Origin: Microbacterium sp. SS28 | GTDB taxonomy: Bacteria; Actinomycetota; Actinomycetes; Actinomycetales; Microbacteriaceae | Length of the DNA stretch: 64,000 nucleotides | Reading direction: 5' to 3' | Assembly: GCF_022761035.1 (NCBI RefSeq) | Contig: NZ_JAKWJP010000001.1 | Span: 868,001 to 932,000, forward strand | In this document: positions 25,444 to 34,968 of the stretch, piece after piece | Layout of the letters: every line of letters begins with the position of its first letter | Position numbering within the stretch: position 1 is the stretch's first letter | Translations under genes and position numbers: made by a program | Notes under the pieces: model-generated | The model's database searches: none | Seen by the model: the letters and a program-made list of their open reading frames with translations, nothing else | What the model was told of the DNA's origin: nothing

Positions 25444-26922
25444 ATGGCGGAGCGCGCGACGATCGTCGGCAGCGGGCCCAACGGGCTCGCCGCGGCCGTC
25501 GCCCTCGCCCGGGCGGGCTACGAGGTGCGCGTGCTCGAGGCATCCGCGACGATCGGCGGCGGCGTGCGCACGGCCGAGCTCACGCTGCCGGGGTTCCGCC
25601 ACGACATCGGGTCGGCCGTGCACCCCGCGGCGCTCTCCTCGCCGTTCTTCCGCGCCTTCCGCCTGCGCGAGCGCATCGAGTGGATCGTCCCCGAGGCCGG
25701 GTTCGCGCAGCCGCTCGATCCCCTGACCCCGGGCGGCGCGGCCCGCGCCGGCGTCGCCTGGCACGATCTCGATCGCACGGCTGAAGGACTGGGGAGGGAT
25801 GCCGCGGCCTGGCGCGCCGTCGTGCGCCCGCTCGCCCGGCACCTCGACGGCGTCGTCGACTTCACGGGACATCAGCTCTTGCGCGTGCCACGGCATCCTG
25901 TCACGACCGTCCGTTTCGGGCTCCGCGCCCTCGAGTTGGGCTCGGCGCTCAGCCGCCGCACGTTCCGGACGGACGAGGCCGCGGCGCTCTTCGCGGGGGT
26001 CGCGGCGCACGCGAACTCCTCACTGCCGTCGCCGGGGGCTGCGGCATCCGCTCTCTTCCTGCTCGCGCATGCGCACGTCGGCGACGGCTGGGCGTATCCG
26101 CGCGGCGGTGCGCAGGCGATCGCCGACGTGCTCGTCGCCGACCTGCGCGCGCACGGCGGGATCGTCGAGCCGGACTCCCCCGTGACCGACCTCGCCTCGC
26201 TCGACTGGGGCGACCCCCTCGCGGGCGACGTCCTGCTGCTCGACACGTCGCCTCGGCTCGTGCTGACGCACCCCGACATCCCTGCGTCGTACGCGCGCGA
26301 CATCCGCCGCTACCGCTACGGCCCCGCCGCGGCGAAGGTCGACTTCGCGCTCGACGGACCCGTCCCCTGGGCGCACCCCGACGTCGCCGTCGCCCCCACG
26401 GTGCACCTGGGCGGCACGAGAGACGAGGTCGAGGCGAGCGAGAACGCCGTCGCGCGAGGTCGGATGACCGAGCGGCCCTTCGTCCTGACGGTGCAGCCCT
26501 CCGTGCTCGACCCGACGCGCGCGCCCGCGGGCAGGCAGGTCCTGTGGGCGTACATCCACGTGCCGTCGGGTTCGACGCTCGATCCGACCGAGCTCGTGAC
26601 GCAGCAGGTCGAGCGGTTCGCGCCGGGGTTCCGCGACCGCATCCTCTCCTCGACGTCGATGCCCGCGTCGCGCCGCGAGGCCTCCAACCGGTCCGACGTC
26701 GGCGGCGACATCCTGGGCGGTGCGTTCTCGTTCGTGCAGGCGGTGCGGCGCCCCGTCTTCTCGCGGACACCGTGGCGCACCCCGATGCGCGGCGTGTACC
26801 TCGCCTCGGCCTCGACACCGCCGGGGCCTGGCGTCACGGGCATGCCCGGGTGGTTCGCGGCGCATCAGGCGCTCGTCGACAGCGCCGGGGTCGGCGTCAC
26901 GCTCGACGATCTCTTCGGGTGA
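25444..26922 (+). CDS. FAD-dependent oxidoreductase, phytoene desaturase (CrtI)-like
   Basis: A 492-residue flavoprotein. The N-terminal dinucleotide-binding motif is TIVGSGPNGLAAAVALARAGYEVRVLEAS, followed by GGGVRTAELTLPGFRHDIGSAVHP, typical of the CrtI/amine oxidase superfamily. A C-terminal FAD contact is in YLASASTPPGPGVTGMPGWFA. Proteins of this class desaturate or isomerise hydrophobic, polyene or retinoid-like compounds; the substrate is unknown and no carotenoid genes adjoin, so it need not make carotenoids. The TGA is four bases before the GTG of the lipase-maturation-factor gene, indicating one operon. Confidence 0.85.
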   Translation: MAERATIVGSGPNGLAAAVALARAGYEVRVLEASATIGGGVRTAELTLPGFRHDIGSAVHPAALSSPFFRAFRLRERIEWIVPEAGFAQPLDPLTPGGAARAGVAWHDLDRTAEGLGRDAAAWRAVVRPLARHLDGVVDFTGHQLLRVPRHPVTTVRFGLRALELGSALSRRTFRTDEAAALFAGVAAHANSSLPSPGAAASALFLLAHAHVGDGWAYPRGGAQAIADVLVADLRAHGGIVEPDSPVTDLASLDWGDPLAGDVLLLDTSPRLVLTHPDIPASYARDIRRYRYGPAAAKVDFALDGPVPWAHPDVAVAPTVHLGGTRDEVEASENAVARGRMTERPFVLTVQPSVLDPTRAPAGRQVLWAYIHVPSGSTLDPTELVTQQVERFAPGFRDRILSSTSMPASRREASNRSDVGGDILGGAFSFVQAVRRPVFSRTPWRTPMRGVYLASASTPPGPGVTGMPGWFAAHQALVDSAGVGVTLDDLFG

Positions 26923-26926
26923 TGCG

Positions 26927-28402
26927 GTGGACGGATTCGCCGCGGTCGACTTCGAGTTCGCTCGACAGGTGCTGCAGCGCGGGATCGCCGTCCTCTACGC
27001 CATCGCGTTCCTGTCGACGCTCAACCAGTTCCGCCCGCTCCTGGGCGAGCGGGGGATGCTGCCGGCGCCCGAGCTGCTCGGATGGGCGCGCGCCCGCACG
27101 CGCTGGCCGCTGCGCCCGACGCTGTTCCGCTTCGTTCCCTACTCCGACCGGCGGCTCGTGGCGCTGTGCATCGCGGGCATCGTCGTGGCGGCGGCGCTCG
27201 CGGCGGGGCTGCCGCAGCTGACCCAGCCATGGGTGCCGATGCTGTGCTTCCTCGCACTGTGGCTCGCCTACATGTCGATCGTGTCGATCGGGCAGACCTT
27301 CTACGGCTTCGGCTGGGAGATGCTGCTGCTCGAGGCCGGGTTCCTCGCGGCCTTCCTCGGATCGGACGATCAGCCGCCCGCGACGGCGGTCATCGTTCTG
27401 TTCTGGTGGCTGCTGTTCCGGCTCGAGTTCGGTGCGGGCATGATCAAGATCCGCGGCGGACGTGAGTGGCGCGACCTCACGGCCCTCACGTACCACCACG
27501 AGACGCAGCCGATGCCCGGCCCGCTCAGCCGCCAGGCGCACCTGCTCCCCCGCTGGTTCCACAAGGGCGAAGTCATCGGCAACCACTTCGCGCAGCTCGT
27601 CGTGCCCTGGTTCCTCTTCGCACCGATCCTCGGCCTCTGGGTGCCCGGCCCCGTCCCCGCCCTCGTCGGGGCCATCGCGGCGACCCTCGTGATCGCGACG
27701 CAGCTGTGGCTCGTCCTGACGGGCAACTTCGCGTGGCTCAACTGGGCGACGATCGTCGTCGCCTTCTCGGCGATCGGGCTCCCCGGCATCGGAGGCGGGT
27801 CATCGCCGCCGCCGACCGACCTGCCCTGGCTCGTCGACGGCATCGCGCTGCCGTGGGTCATCGTGACGTCGGGCGTCGCGCTGCTCTACGTCGTGCTCAG
27901 CTGGCCCGCGGCCCGCAACCTCGCCGCGCACCGCCAGCTCATGAACGCGAGCTTCAACCGCTGGCAGCTCGCGAACGCGTACGGGGCGTTCGGCACGGTG
28001 ACCAAGCGCCGCATCGAGTACGTCGTCGAGGGCAGCGCGGGAGGTCCGGACGACGACGAGTGGCGCGAATACGGCTTCAAGGGGAAACCGGGAGATGTGC
28101 ACCGGATGCCGCGCCAATGGGCCCCGTACCACCTGCGCCTCGACTGGCTCATGTGGTTCCTGCCGCTCGGCCGTTCACTCGAGGACTGGTTCTCGGTCTT
28201 CCTCGCGCGGCTTCTCGAGGCGGACCCCGCGACCCTTCGACTGCTCGCGCACGACCCCTTCGACGGGCACCGTCCCGAGTGGCTGCGCGTCGTGTCGTAC
28301 CGCTATCGCTTCGCGACGCGCGAAGAGTTCCGTGCGACGGGGCAGCGCTGGATGCGGGACGAGAAGCGCGTGCTCGTGCGGCCTGTGCATCGGCGGGGCT
28401 GA
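26927..28402 (+). CDS. lipase maturation factor family membrane protein
   Basis: A 491-residue membrane protein related to the LMF1 family. About nine helices are visible, with the diagnostic block FYGFGWEMLLLEAGFLAAFLG, the loop RLEFGAGMIKIRGGREWRDLTALTYHHETQPMP (positions ~155-210) and later RWQLANAYGAFGTV with WREYGFKGKPG and PRQWAPYHLRLDWLMWFLPL. The vertebrate relative assists lipase folding in the ER, but bacterial roles are unknown. The start is GTG 26927, the first valid start after the upstream stop; the ribosome-binding site is weak, so coupling is expected. Pairing with a CrtI-like oxidoreductase is a notable context. Confidence 0.87.
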   Translation: MDGFAAVDFEFARQVLQRGIAVLYAIAFLSTLNQFRPLLGERGMLPAPELLGWARARTRWPLRPTLFRFVPYSDRRLVALCIAGIVVAAALAAGLPQLTQPWVPMLCFLALWLAYMSIVSIGQTFYGFGWEMLLLEAGFLAAFLGSDDQPPATAVIVLFWWLLFRLEFGAGMIKIRGGREWRDLTALTYHHETQPMPGPLSRQAHLLPRWFHKGEVIGNHFAQLVVPWFLFAPILGLWVPGPVPALVGAIAATLVIATQLWLVLTGNFAWLNWATIVVAFSAIGLPGIGGGSSPPPTDLPWLVDGIALPWVIVTSGVALLYVVLSWPAARNLAAHRQLMNASFNRWQLANAYGAFGTVTKRRIEYVVEGSAGGPDDDEWREYGFKGKPGDVHRMPRQWAPYHLRLDWLMWFLPLGRSLEDWFSVFLARLLEADPATLRLLAHDPFDGHRPEWLRVVSYRYRFATREEFRATGQRWMRDEKRVLVRPVHRRG

Positions 28403-28407
28403 CACTC

Positions 28408-28467
28408 GGCCGACCCGACTGCCGGCGCGGCGCGCGCGGCCGACCCGTCCGCCGGCGCGACGCGCGC
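28408..28467. repeat. 30-bp direct repeat
   Basis: CGGCCGACCCG followed by a G/C-rich stretch ending in GCGCG occurs twice in tandem (28408-28437 and 28438-28467) with about three mismatches, right after the lipase-maturation-factor stop. It is very GC-rich; function unknown. Confidence 0.55.
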
Positions 28468-28542
28468 GGAGCAGCGGAGGGGCTCCCGCCCGAACGCCGG
28501 GGCGGCTGACGCTCCCCCGCGACAGCCGCCCAGGCGACCGAC

Positions 28543-28568
28543 GGCACCCGAGCCGAGGCCCGGGTGCC
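28543..28568. terminator. hairpin between convergent genes
   Basis: GGCACCCG and CGGGTGCC pair perfectly around a 10-base loop, between the lipase-maturation-factor stop (28402) and the convergent GDSL esterase stop (28590). This is a plausible bidirectional terminator without a U-tract. Confidence 0.55.
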
Positions 28569-28589
28569 ACCCCGGTCATACCGAAGGGG

Positions 28590-29444
28590 CTATGAGACCC
28601 ACTGCGTGAGGGGCCACGTGGTGGCCGCGAACACGGCCTGCCCCGAGAGCGAGGGGTGGAAGTAGTCGCGCGTCGAGATGTGCGACTTCTCGAAGGGGAA
28701 GTTGTAGATCGCGTTTCCGTCGTAGCGGCACTTCGCCGTCTGGCTGCACACGAGCTGCAGCACAGCGTTGTAAGCCTTGACCTGCTGGTCGACCAGGGCG
28801 CGGCGCTGAACATCGGCCGCCCTCGTGCTGCTGGGGTTCGCGAGCAGCGACTGGCAGATCTGCAGCAGGCCCCACGTGAGCCGGGCACTCGCGCTGCCCT
28901 TGTTGATGTCGTACATGCGCAGCAGATTCGGGATGCTCGCGACGAAGATCTCGCGCTGGGCGCCGTTCGCCGTCAGCGCCGCGATGCCGGCGCGGATGTT
29001 CGCTTCGAACGCCGCGGTCGAGGTCATGCCGCCGACCGTCCTCGTGCACGCGTCGTTGGCGCCGATCTCGATCGTGACGTACGTCGCGCCCTGAGTGACA
29101 GCCTTGTTCGCCTGAGCGAGCAGATTGCTCGAGGTGACCCCCGTGACGGCGTTCGTGAAGGTCGTGAGCGGCTGCGCCGGATAAGCGGCACGCAGCCGCG
29201 CGGCGTGCGAGACGACGCTCGCGTTCGTCCCGGTCGACCAGCTGTTGGCGGCGCACGTCGACAGGCTCGAGCAGGTCATGAGCCCCTGCGTGATCGAGTC
29301 GCCGAGACCCGCCATGACGGCGGGGGGCGGTGACGTCGTGGGAGTCGCAGATGCTGCGGACCCTCCGAAGAGCGCCGTCGTCGCGATGACGGCCCCCGCG
29401 AGGATCGTGGCCAGGACGCGGCGCGTCCCCTGGTGTCCGTGCAT
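28590..29444 (-). CDS. secreted SGNH/GDSL hydrolase
   Basis: A 284-residue exported esterase/lipase. The N-terminus is a signal peptide (GTRRVLATILAGAVIATTALFGGSAASA, cleavage near ASA-TPT). Block I GLGDSITQG holds the nucleophile Ser, block III IGANDACT the oxyanion Asn, and block V DYFHPSLSGQ the Asp-His pair. Several cysteines (TCSSLSTCA, ICQSL, VCSQTAKC) fit disulfides in a secreted SGNH protein. Start ATG 29444 is chosen because GGAGA lies upstream and it begins the signal sequence; longer in-frame extension lacks a ribosome-binding site. The substrate (lipid or acetylated polysaccharide) is unknown. Confidence 0.9.
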   Translation of the reverse strand: MHGHQGTRRVLATILAGAVIATTALFGGSAASATPTTSPPPAVMAGLGDSITQGLMTCSSLSTCAANSWSTGTNASVVSHAARLRAAYPAQPLTTFTNAVTGVTSSNLLAQANKAVTQGATYVTIEIGANDACTRTVGGMTSTAAFEANIRAGIAALTANGAQREIFVASIPNLLRMYDINKGSASARLTWGLLQICQSLLANPSSTRAADVQRRALVDQQVKAYNAVLQLVCSQTAKCRYDGNAIYNFPFEKSHISTRDYFHPSLSGQAVFAATTWPLTQWVS

Positions 29445-29561
29445 GAGTCGTCTCCTCGACGTTGAGGCGGCACGGGCGTCAGGAAACCGGGTGGGCGGGA
29501 ACGCGAGCGCTTCGTGCTCTTCGGGAGACCGGCGCCCCCAGCGCCGGTCTTGGCGCAAACC

Positions 29562-32500
29562 TTATACCGCGGCCGATGCCTCCACAACCGGCCGGGCGGC
29601 CACGGCATCCTGCCGGATCACGCTCGGTCCGCGCGGGGTCCGCTCGACGAGCAGCTGCGCGGCGAGCCTCTCCTTCATCGTGTCGACGTGGCTGATGACG
29701 CCGACCGTGCGACCGCCCTGCCGCAGCTCGTCGAGCGTGTGCATCGCGAGTTCGAGCGTGTCGGCGTCGAGCGAGCCGAACCCCTCGTCGATGAAGAGCG
29801 TGTCGAGACGGATGCCGCCGGCCTGCGCCGTCACGACTTCGGCGAGCCCCAGGGCGAGCGCGAGGGACGCGAGGAAGGTCTCGCCGCCTGACAGCGATCG
29901 GGGCTGGCGAGCCTGTCCTGTGTAGGCGTCGAGGACCTCGAGGCCCAGCCCCGAGGCCACGCGGCGCGCGCCGACGGCGTCGGTGTGCTGGAGCCGATAG
30001 CGTCCGGCCGACATCGTGTCGAGCCGAAGGTTCGCCGCCGCGACGATCTCTTCGAGCTCGGCCGCGAGCACGAACGTCTCGAGGTCCATGCGGCTGTCGG
30101 TGCGGCCGGCGACGGCGTTCGCGAGCCCGGCGATGACCTCGTACTCTGCGGCTCGCTCAGCGGTCGCCGCGTACGCCTCGGCAGCACGGGAGGCGGCATC
30201 CGTCAGCTGCGTCGTGATCTCGGCATCGCGGGTGGCCTTCGCGACTGCCGCCTTCCAGCGGTCGCGCGCCGCCGTGGCGTCGATCTCGGCGACGTCGAGA
30301 TCGACGAGCTCTTCGGGGGCACCCGCAAGTTCGCTCTCGAGATCGAAGAGCCGCTTGCGCTCGCCCGCGAAGTCCGCGTCGAAGCGTCGGATCGCGTCGC
30401 CGAGCGCGGCCCGGGTCGCGGCGTCGCGGAGCGCAGCCGAGGCCTCGTCCGCCGTCGTGAACGAGGTCTCGCCGATGCGGGCATCGCGGTCGGCCCCGAC
30501 CTCGCTCGCCGCGATGTCGACGCGTGCGCGCTCGTCGAGCGCGTCGGCGAGGGCACGCGCGAGGGTGCGGCGGCGCTGCGCGGCGGCGATGCGGTCGGAG
30601 ACCGCCGGGAAGTCGGCACGCGCGGCTTCGACGAGGGCGCGGGCATCGGCGGCCTGCTGCATCGTCGTGGCGCGGGCCTCGCGGCCGGCGACGAGCCGTG
30701 TCGTGAGGTCGTCTCGCTCGGTCGTCGCACCCGCGTCGTCCGACCTCAGCTGCCGCAGCTCGGTCTTGAGGGTCGCGACGACGGCCGCGGCGGCGGCTGC
30801 CTCCGCGACGCGCGACTCGGCGGCGGCGTGACGCGCGTCCAGCACGGCGAGCGCTTCGCCGCCGGCGCGGGCGGAGGCGTCGTGATGGAGGGCGCGCGCG
30901 TCGCGGGCGCGCTCGGAGGCGTCGCGGGCCGCCAGGGAGGCCGCCTCGACGGCGGACTCCGCCGCCGCGACGATGTCGTCGGTGACGGGTTCGCCGGAGG
31001 GCTCTGCGGGATGCGGATGCTCCGCCGCACCGCAGACGGGACACGGGTCGCCGTCGACGAGGTTCGCCGCGAGTTCGCCCGCGTAGCCGTCGAGTCGTCG
31101 CTGCAGGAGCACGCGGACGGCGCCCGAAGCGTGCTCGAGAGCACCCGCCGCGACGTGGTGGGCCGCTTCGGCGTCGCGTGCGAGCAGCGCGAGGCGTTCT
31201 GCCTCGAAGCCCGCCTCCCGACGCTGCAGCGCCTCGGCGAGGGAAGCGCGCGCGGCGTCCTGGGGCGGCGCCGCCGCCTCAGCCGCAGCGAGCTCGGGCT
31301 CGAGCGCGGCGAGCCGCGCAATCCGCGCAGCGGCACTCTCGGCGAGCGCGAGCAGGGCCGCGTCGATCTCGGCGACGACGCCCTCTTCGCGAGCCTGCGC
31401 CGCGTCGAGCGCGGGAAGCGAGCGCTCGACTTCGGCGGCGTGCGCCCAGACGGCGAGCTCGCCCGACAACACGTCGACGATCTCGCGGAGCTCGGCTGAC
31501 CCTGCCTCCGGCTCGCCCGTCGCGATCCAGGCGGCCTTGGCCGACTGCTCCGCCTCCTCCGCGTGCGTCGCCGCCATCCGCGCGCGCGCCGCAGATTCGA
31601 TCGGCGCGCGGACCGCCTCGGCCGCCCGCGCACGATCGAGCGTCCTGCGATCGACCTCGACGGCCGGGACGCGCTCCTCGAGTGCCGCGAACGCCGCCCG
31701 CGACGCCTGCCGCTCTTCCTGCCTCCGGCGCAGCGTCGTGAGACGCCCGAACTCCGCGAGCGCGACGTCGTGCGCCGTCTGCGCGTCGACGAGCAGGCGG
31801 GCCGATTCGTCGGCGCGGTAGCCCGCGCGGGGAATGGCCCGCTCGACGGCGCCGATGCGCTCGGAGACGGGCTGGGCCGCGGCAGTGACCGCGAGAGCCT
31901 CGAGGGTGGTATCGGCCGAGGCGGACTGGCCCGTCAGGTCGTTGTCGGCGATGATCCGCTCGGCCTGGGCGAGCTGCGCGTCGAGGGCCGCTCCGCCTGC
32001 TTCGAGACCCTGCTGCGCGAGGCGCTTGCGCTGCTCGAAGGAGTTCTCGTACTCCTCGTACCGGCGCGTGCCGAAGAGCGTGCGCAGCAGCGTCTGACGG
32101 TCTTCGTTGCCCGCGAGGAGGAACTCCGCGAACCGGTTCTGCGCGAGCAGGATCACCTGCTGGAACTGGTCGCGGTTGAGCCCCAGGATCCCGTCGAGCA
32201 GCTCGGCGACCTCGCGGTACTTCGTGGCGCGACCGATCCACGCCTCCCCGACGAGCTGCTCGACGAGGACTGACGACTTCTGGACCGTCATTCCCTCGCC
32301 GCGCGCCTTCGGCCGCTCGTACTCCGGGCTGCGGGTCACCCGCCAGCGCGCGCCCGCCGCCGAGAACTCGAGCCGCACCTCGGTCGGCTCGTCGGGGTCG
32401 GCGTGGTCGCTCCGCAGGCCCCGGTCGCCGCCGTCGTACCGCGGCACCGTCCCGTAGAGCGCGTAGCAGACCCCGTCGAGGATGCTCGACTTGCCTGCGC

Positions 32501-32612
32501 CCGTGCGCCCCGAGATGAGGAACAGCCCGTCGGCGTCGAACGCGTCGAAGTCGACAGTCTGCCGATCGCGGAACGGCCCGAAGCACTGCAGGTCGAGACG
32601 ATGGAGCTTCAT
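29562..32612 (-). CDS. sbcC: exonuclease SbcC, SMC-like ATPase
   Basis: A 1016-residue ATPase subunit of SbcCD, which cuts hairpins and protein-blocked DNA ends during repair. N-terminal Walker A SGRTGAGKSSILDGVCYALYG, central Ala/Arg/Glu-rich coiled coils around the zinc hook CPVCGAAEHPHP (about residues 520-530), and the C-terminal signature PRSLSGGETFLASLALALG with Walker B DTLFIDEGFGSLD are all present. Length is typical. ATG overlaps the sbcD stop by four bases (ATGA), so the two subunits are co-translated. Confidence 0.96.
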   Translation of the reverse strand: MKLHRLDLQCFGPFRDRQTVDFDAFDADGLFLISGRTGAGKSSILDGVCYALYGTVPRYDGGDRGLRSDHADPDEPTEVRLEFSAAGARWRVTRSPEYERPKARGEGMTVQKSSVLVEQLVGEAWIGRATKYREVAELLDGILGLNRDQFQQVILLAQNRFAEFLLAGNEDRQTLLRTLFGTRRYEEYENSFEQRKRLAQQGLEAGGAALDAQLAQAERIIADNDLTGQSASADTTLEALAVTAAAQPVSERIGAVERAIPRAGYRADESARLLVDAQTAHDVALAEFGRLTTLRRRQEERQASRAAFAALEERVPAVEVDRRTLDRARAAEAVRAPIESAARARMAATHAEEAEQSAKAAWIATGEPEAGSAELREIVDVLSGELAVWAHAAEVERSLPALDAAQAREEGVVAEIDAALLALAESAAARIARLAALEPELAAAEAAAPPQDAARASLAEALQRREAGFEAERLALLARDAEAAHHVAAGALEHASGAVRVLLQRRLDGYAGELAANLVDGDPCPVCGAAEHPHPAEPSGEPVTDDIVAAAESAVEAASLAARDASERARDARALHHDASARAGGEALAVLDARHAAAESRVAEAAAAAAVVATLKTELRQLRSDDAGATTERDDLTTRLVAGREARATTMQQAADARALVEAARADFPAVSDRIAAAQRRRTLARALADALDERARVDIAASEVGADRDARIGETSFTTADEASAALRDAATRAALGDAIRRFDADFAGERKRLFDLESELAGAPEELVDLDVAEIDATAARDRWKAAVAKATRDAEITTQLTDAASRAAEAYAATAERAAEYEVIAGLANAVAGRTDSRMDLETFVLAAELEEIVAAANLRLDTMSAGRYRLQHTDAVGARRVASGLGLEVLDAYTGQARQPRSLSGGETFLASLALALGLAEVVTAQAGGIRLDTLFIDEGFGSLDADTLELAMHTLDELRQGGRTVGVISHVDTMKERLAAQLLVERTPRGPSVIRQDAVAARPVVEASAAV

Positions 32613-33808
32613 GCGGACGCCTCGGCGACGGCCTTCTCGACGGTGCCTTCGGCGGAGCCGGGTGCGGCCGCCGCGTGCTCGGCCAGCACGTCGCGGATGA
32701 TCTCGCTCTCGCGCTCGGATGCCCCGACACCATTGCGCACGTGCGCGAGGAACGCGTCGACGAGGTCGTGGTCATCGCCCTTCGCCGTCCGCACGCGCGC
32801 TCCGTAGGTGAGCCCGTCGGCGGCTGCCGTGATGCTCGGCACGTGCGCGACCGTCGCGCAGAAGGGGAAGCGCTGCTGCAGCCGCCGCATGGGGTCGCGC
32901 TGAGGCGCGGCATCCGTGTACCGAGCGCTGACCCAGGCGTCTTCATCGGCGGCGAACCGCGGATCGTTCAGCAGCTCGTCGAGCGTCGCCTCGAGCTTGA
33001 CGAGGCGACGCGGGACGGGGAGCTCGAGCCACTCGGCCCCTGCGAAGCCGTCGGCGTCGAGGTCGACGAGCCACGAGCCGCGCTGCTTGCCCGCCTCGCC
33101 GAAGCTGTAGTGCAGCGGCGCCCCGACGTACCGCACCGTCTCGGAGAGCTGCTGTCGCCCGTGGATGTGCCCGAGCGCGACGTAGTCGGGTCGCGCGAAG
33201 GTCGACAGCTGCACGACGTCGAGACCGCCCTGCTGGATGTCGCGCTCGACGCCCGGCGTCGGCTCGACGTTCGCCGTGAAGCAGTGCGAGATCGCGACAG
33301 AGCGCCCGCCGCGCTCGTCGAGGTCGGCCTCGACGAGGCTTATGGCGTGCGCGACGGCCTGGCTCTGCGTGCGCAGCTCGACATCGTGCCACAGGTGGCG
33401 CACGAGCGCGGGCTCGAGATACGGGATGCCGTAGAAGTGCACGGGGCCGTGCGCGTCGTCGATCGTGATGGGCGTGCCGATCGACAGCGGGTCGGTCACG
33501 ACGTGGATGCCCTCGCGCAGGAGCGCGGACTGGAACCCGAGCCGCGCGGCGGAGTCGTGGTTGCCGCTCGTGACGATGACGCGTGCGCCCGTGTCGGCGA
33601 GGCCGCGGAGCGCATCGGAGAGCAGCGTGTAGGACGCTGCCGCCGGCACCGCCGAGTCGAACACGTCACCCGCGACGAGCACGACGTCGACGCGATGCTC
33701 GCGCACCTGCGCGGTCAGCTCGTCGAGCACACCGCGCAGCGCACCGAGCGTCGAGTGCCCGTGGAAGGTGCGCCCGATGTGCCAGTCGGAGGTGTGCAGG
33801 ATCCGCAT
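32609..33808 (-). CDS. sbcD: exonuclease SbcD, Mre11-like nuclease
   Basis: A 399-residue Mn2+-dependent metallophosphoesterase, nuclease partner of SbcC. Phosphoesterase motifs are intact: LHTSDWHIG (DxH), VVLVAGDVFDSAVPAA (GDxxD), VIVTSGNHDSAARLG (GNHD), ISHCFTA and LGHIHGRQQ (GHxH). The start at ATG 33808 begins the conserved MRILHTSDWHIG; in-frame codons upstream belong to no family and I exclude them. It is first in the sbcDC operon and divergent from a NUDIX gene. Confidence 0.96.
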   Translation of the reverse strand: MRILHTSDWHIGRTFHGHSTLGALRGVLDELTAQVREHRVDVVLVAGDVFDSAVPAAASYTLLSDALRGLADTGARVIVTSGNHDSAARLGFQSALLREGIHVVTDPLSIGTPITIDDAHGPVHFYGIPYLEPALVRHLWHDVELRTQSQAVAHAISLVEADLDERGGRSVAISHCFTANVEPTPGVERDIQQGGLDVVQLSTFARPDYVALGHIHGRQQLSETVRYVGAPLHYSFGEAGKQRGSWLVDLDADGFAGAEWLELPVPRRLVKLEATLDELLNDPRFAADEDAWVSARYTDAAPQRDPMRRLQQRFPFCATVAHVPSITAAADGLTYGARVRTAKGDDHDLVDAFLAHVRNGVGASERESEIIRDVLAEHAAAAPGSAEGTVEKAVAEASA

Positions 33809-33887
33809 GCCAACCACGGTATGCGCGCCCTCCGACATCGCCTCCGAGGCGTGCCGTGGGGCCGCGGGCCGGTGCCACGATGGACCC

Positions 33888-34274
33888 ATGCCCGCCTCCG
33901 AGCCGCCCCTCGACGTCGTCGCCGCCGTGATCGAGCGCGACGGGCTGATCCTCGCCTGCCGCCGCCGGGCGGAGAAGTCGGCGGGCGGCAGGTGGGAGTT
34001 CCCCGGGGGCAAGGTCGAGCCCGGCGAGACGCCGACCGCGGCGCTCGTGCGCGAGATCCGCGAAGAGCTCGGCATCGGCATCCGCGTGACGGGCCTGCTC
34101 ACCGACGACGTCACCGGGCCGATCCGCCTGATCTGTCTCCTCGCGGAACTCGAGGACGACGCGCCGACGGCGAGCACGGATCACGACGAGCTGCGGTGGG
34201 TCGAACCCGCACGACTGGGCAGCCTCGCGTGGGCGGACGCCGATCTGCCCGCCGTGCGGCTGCTCGCGACGTGA
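33888..34274 (+). CDS. NUDIX hydrolase (MutT-like)
   Basis: A 128-residue pyrophosphohydrolase. The NUDIX box is complete: GGKVEPGETPTAALVREIREELGI, split here as GGKVEPGETPTAALV and REIREELGI. The N-terminal VVAAVIERDGLILACRRR and the compact size resemble MutT enzymes that clean oxidised nucleotides such as 8-oxo-dGTP, but the substrate cannot be proven. ATG 33888 is the first start before the conserved fold. The gene is divergent from sbcD, which suits a repair-related setting. Confidence 0.88.
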   Translation: MPASEPPLDVVAAVIERDGLILACRRRAEKSAGGRWEFPGGKVEPGETPTAALVREIREELGIGIRVTGLLTDDVTGPIRLICLLAELEDDAPTASTDHDELRWVEPARLGSLAWADADLPAVRLLAT

Positions 34275-34387
34275 CCGCGCCCCGCAGAGGGCCCAGCGGG
34301 CCGAGCACCAGCCACCCGCAGCCGGGTGTTTCCGGAAAGTATGCGGGGCGTCACCCCGGCGAAACACATCCGGGCGTACCGTGGAAT

Positions 34388-34951
34388 ATGGCGCCCTCGA
34401 CCGAACGCTCCCCACGATCGACCGTCGTCGCTCTCGTCGGATCCGAGAGCGACGCCCTTCTCGCCGGACTGCACGGCCTGCCCGCCCTCGCCGCCCTCTC
34501 GCTGCACGGGGCCGAGCCGGCCGAGGCCACGCGCGCTCTCGCCACCGCCAGCACGCCGTACGTCGTGCACGACGCCGATCCGCTCGAGCACGTCGCCGCC
34601 GCGTGGGTCGAGCTGTTCGGCGAGCAGTCGACCCTCGGCACCCTCGAGGTCGAGGTCGACATGGTGCTCGCGCAGTTCGACGCCGGCGTCGTCGTCATGC
34701 CCGACTACTACATCGTCCTGGGCCCCGACGCGATCGACGGCACGTGGCGCCACTGGTGGCTCGGCGCGCTCGCGCACCGCGCGCCCTCCCGCGTGCTGCC
34801 GGTCGAGGCATCGGCATCCGCTCTGCGCGCCCGTCTGCGCGCGCTGCCGACCTCGCGCCCGTGGCCGGAGCCGGCCGAGTGGCTGCCGCGCGTGCATTTC
34901 GACATCCCGGATCGCGTCGGCCTGCGCGACGACCACCCCGGCGCCGCCTGA
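34388..34951 (+). CDS. conserved hypothetical protein
   Basis: A 187-residue soluble protein of unknown function. The N-terminal half has a Rossmann-like alternation (TVVALVGSESDALLAGLHGLPALAALSLHGAEP), and the middle is rich in aromatic and acidic residues (PDYYIVLGPDAIDGTWRHWWLGAL). No catalytic signature or membrane segment is seen. It starts at ATG 34388 and is followed by a structured repeat shared with another locus (see 34969-35031). I do not recognise a family. Confidence 0.7.
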   Translation: MAPSTERSPRSTVVALVGSESDALLAGLHGLPALAALSLHGAEPAEATRALATASTPYVVHDADPLEHVAAAWVELFGEQSTLGTLEVEVDMVLAQFDAGVVVMPDYYIVLGPDAIDGTWRHWWLGALAHRAPSRVLPVEASASALRARLRALPTSRPWPEPAEWLPRVHFDIPDRVGLRDDHPGAA

Positions 34952-34968
34952 CCCCCGCCCGCGCGTCC

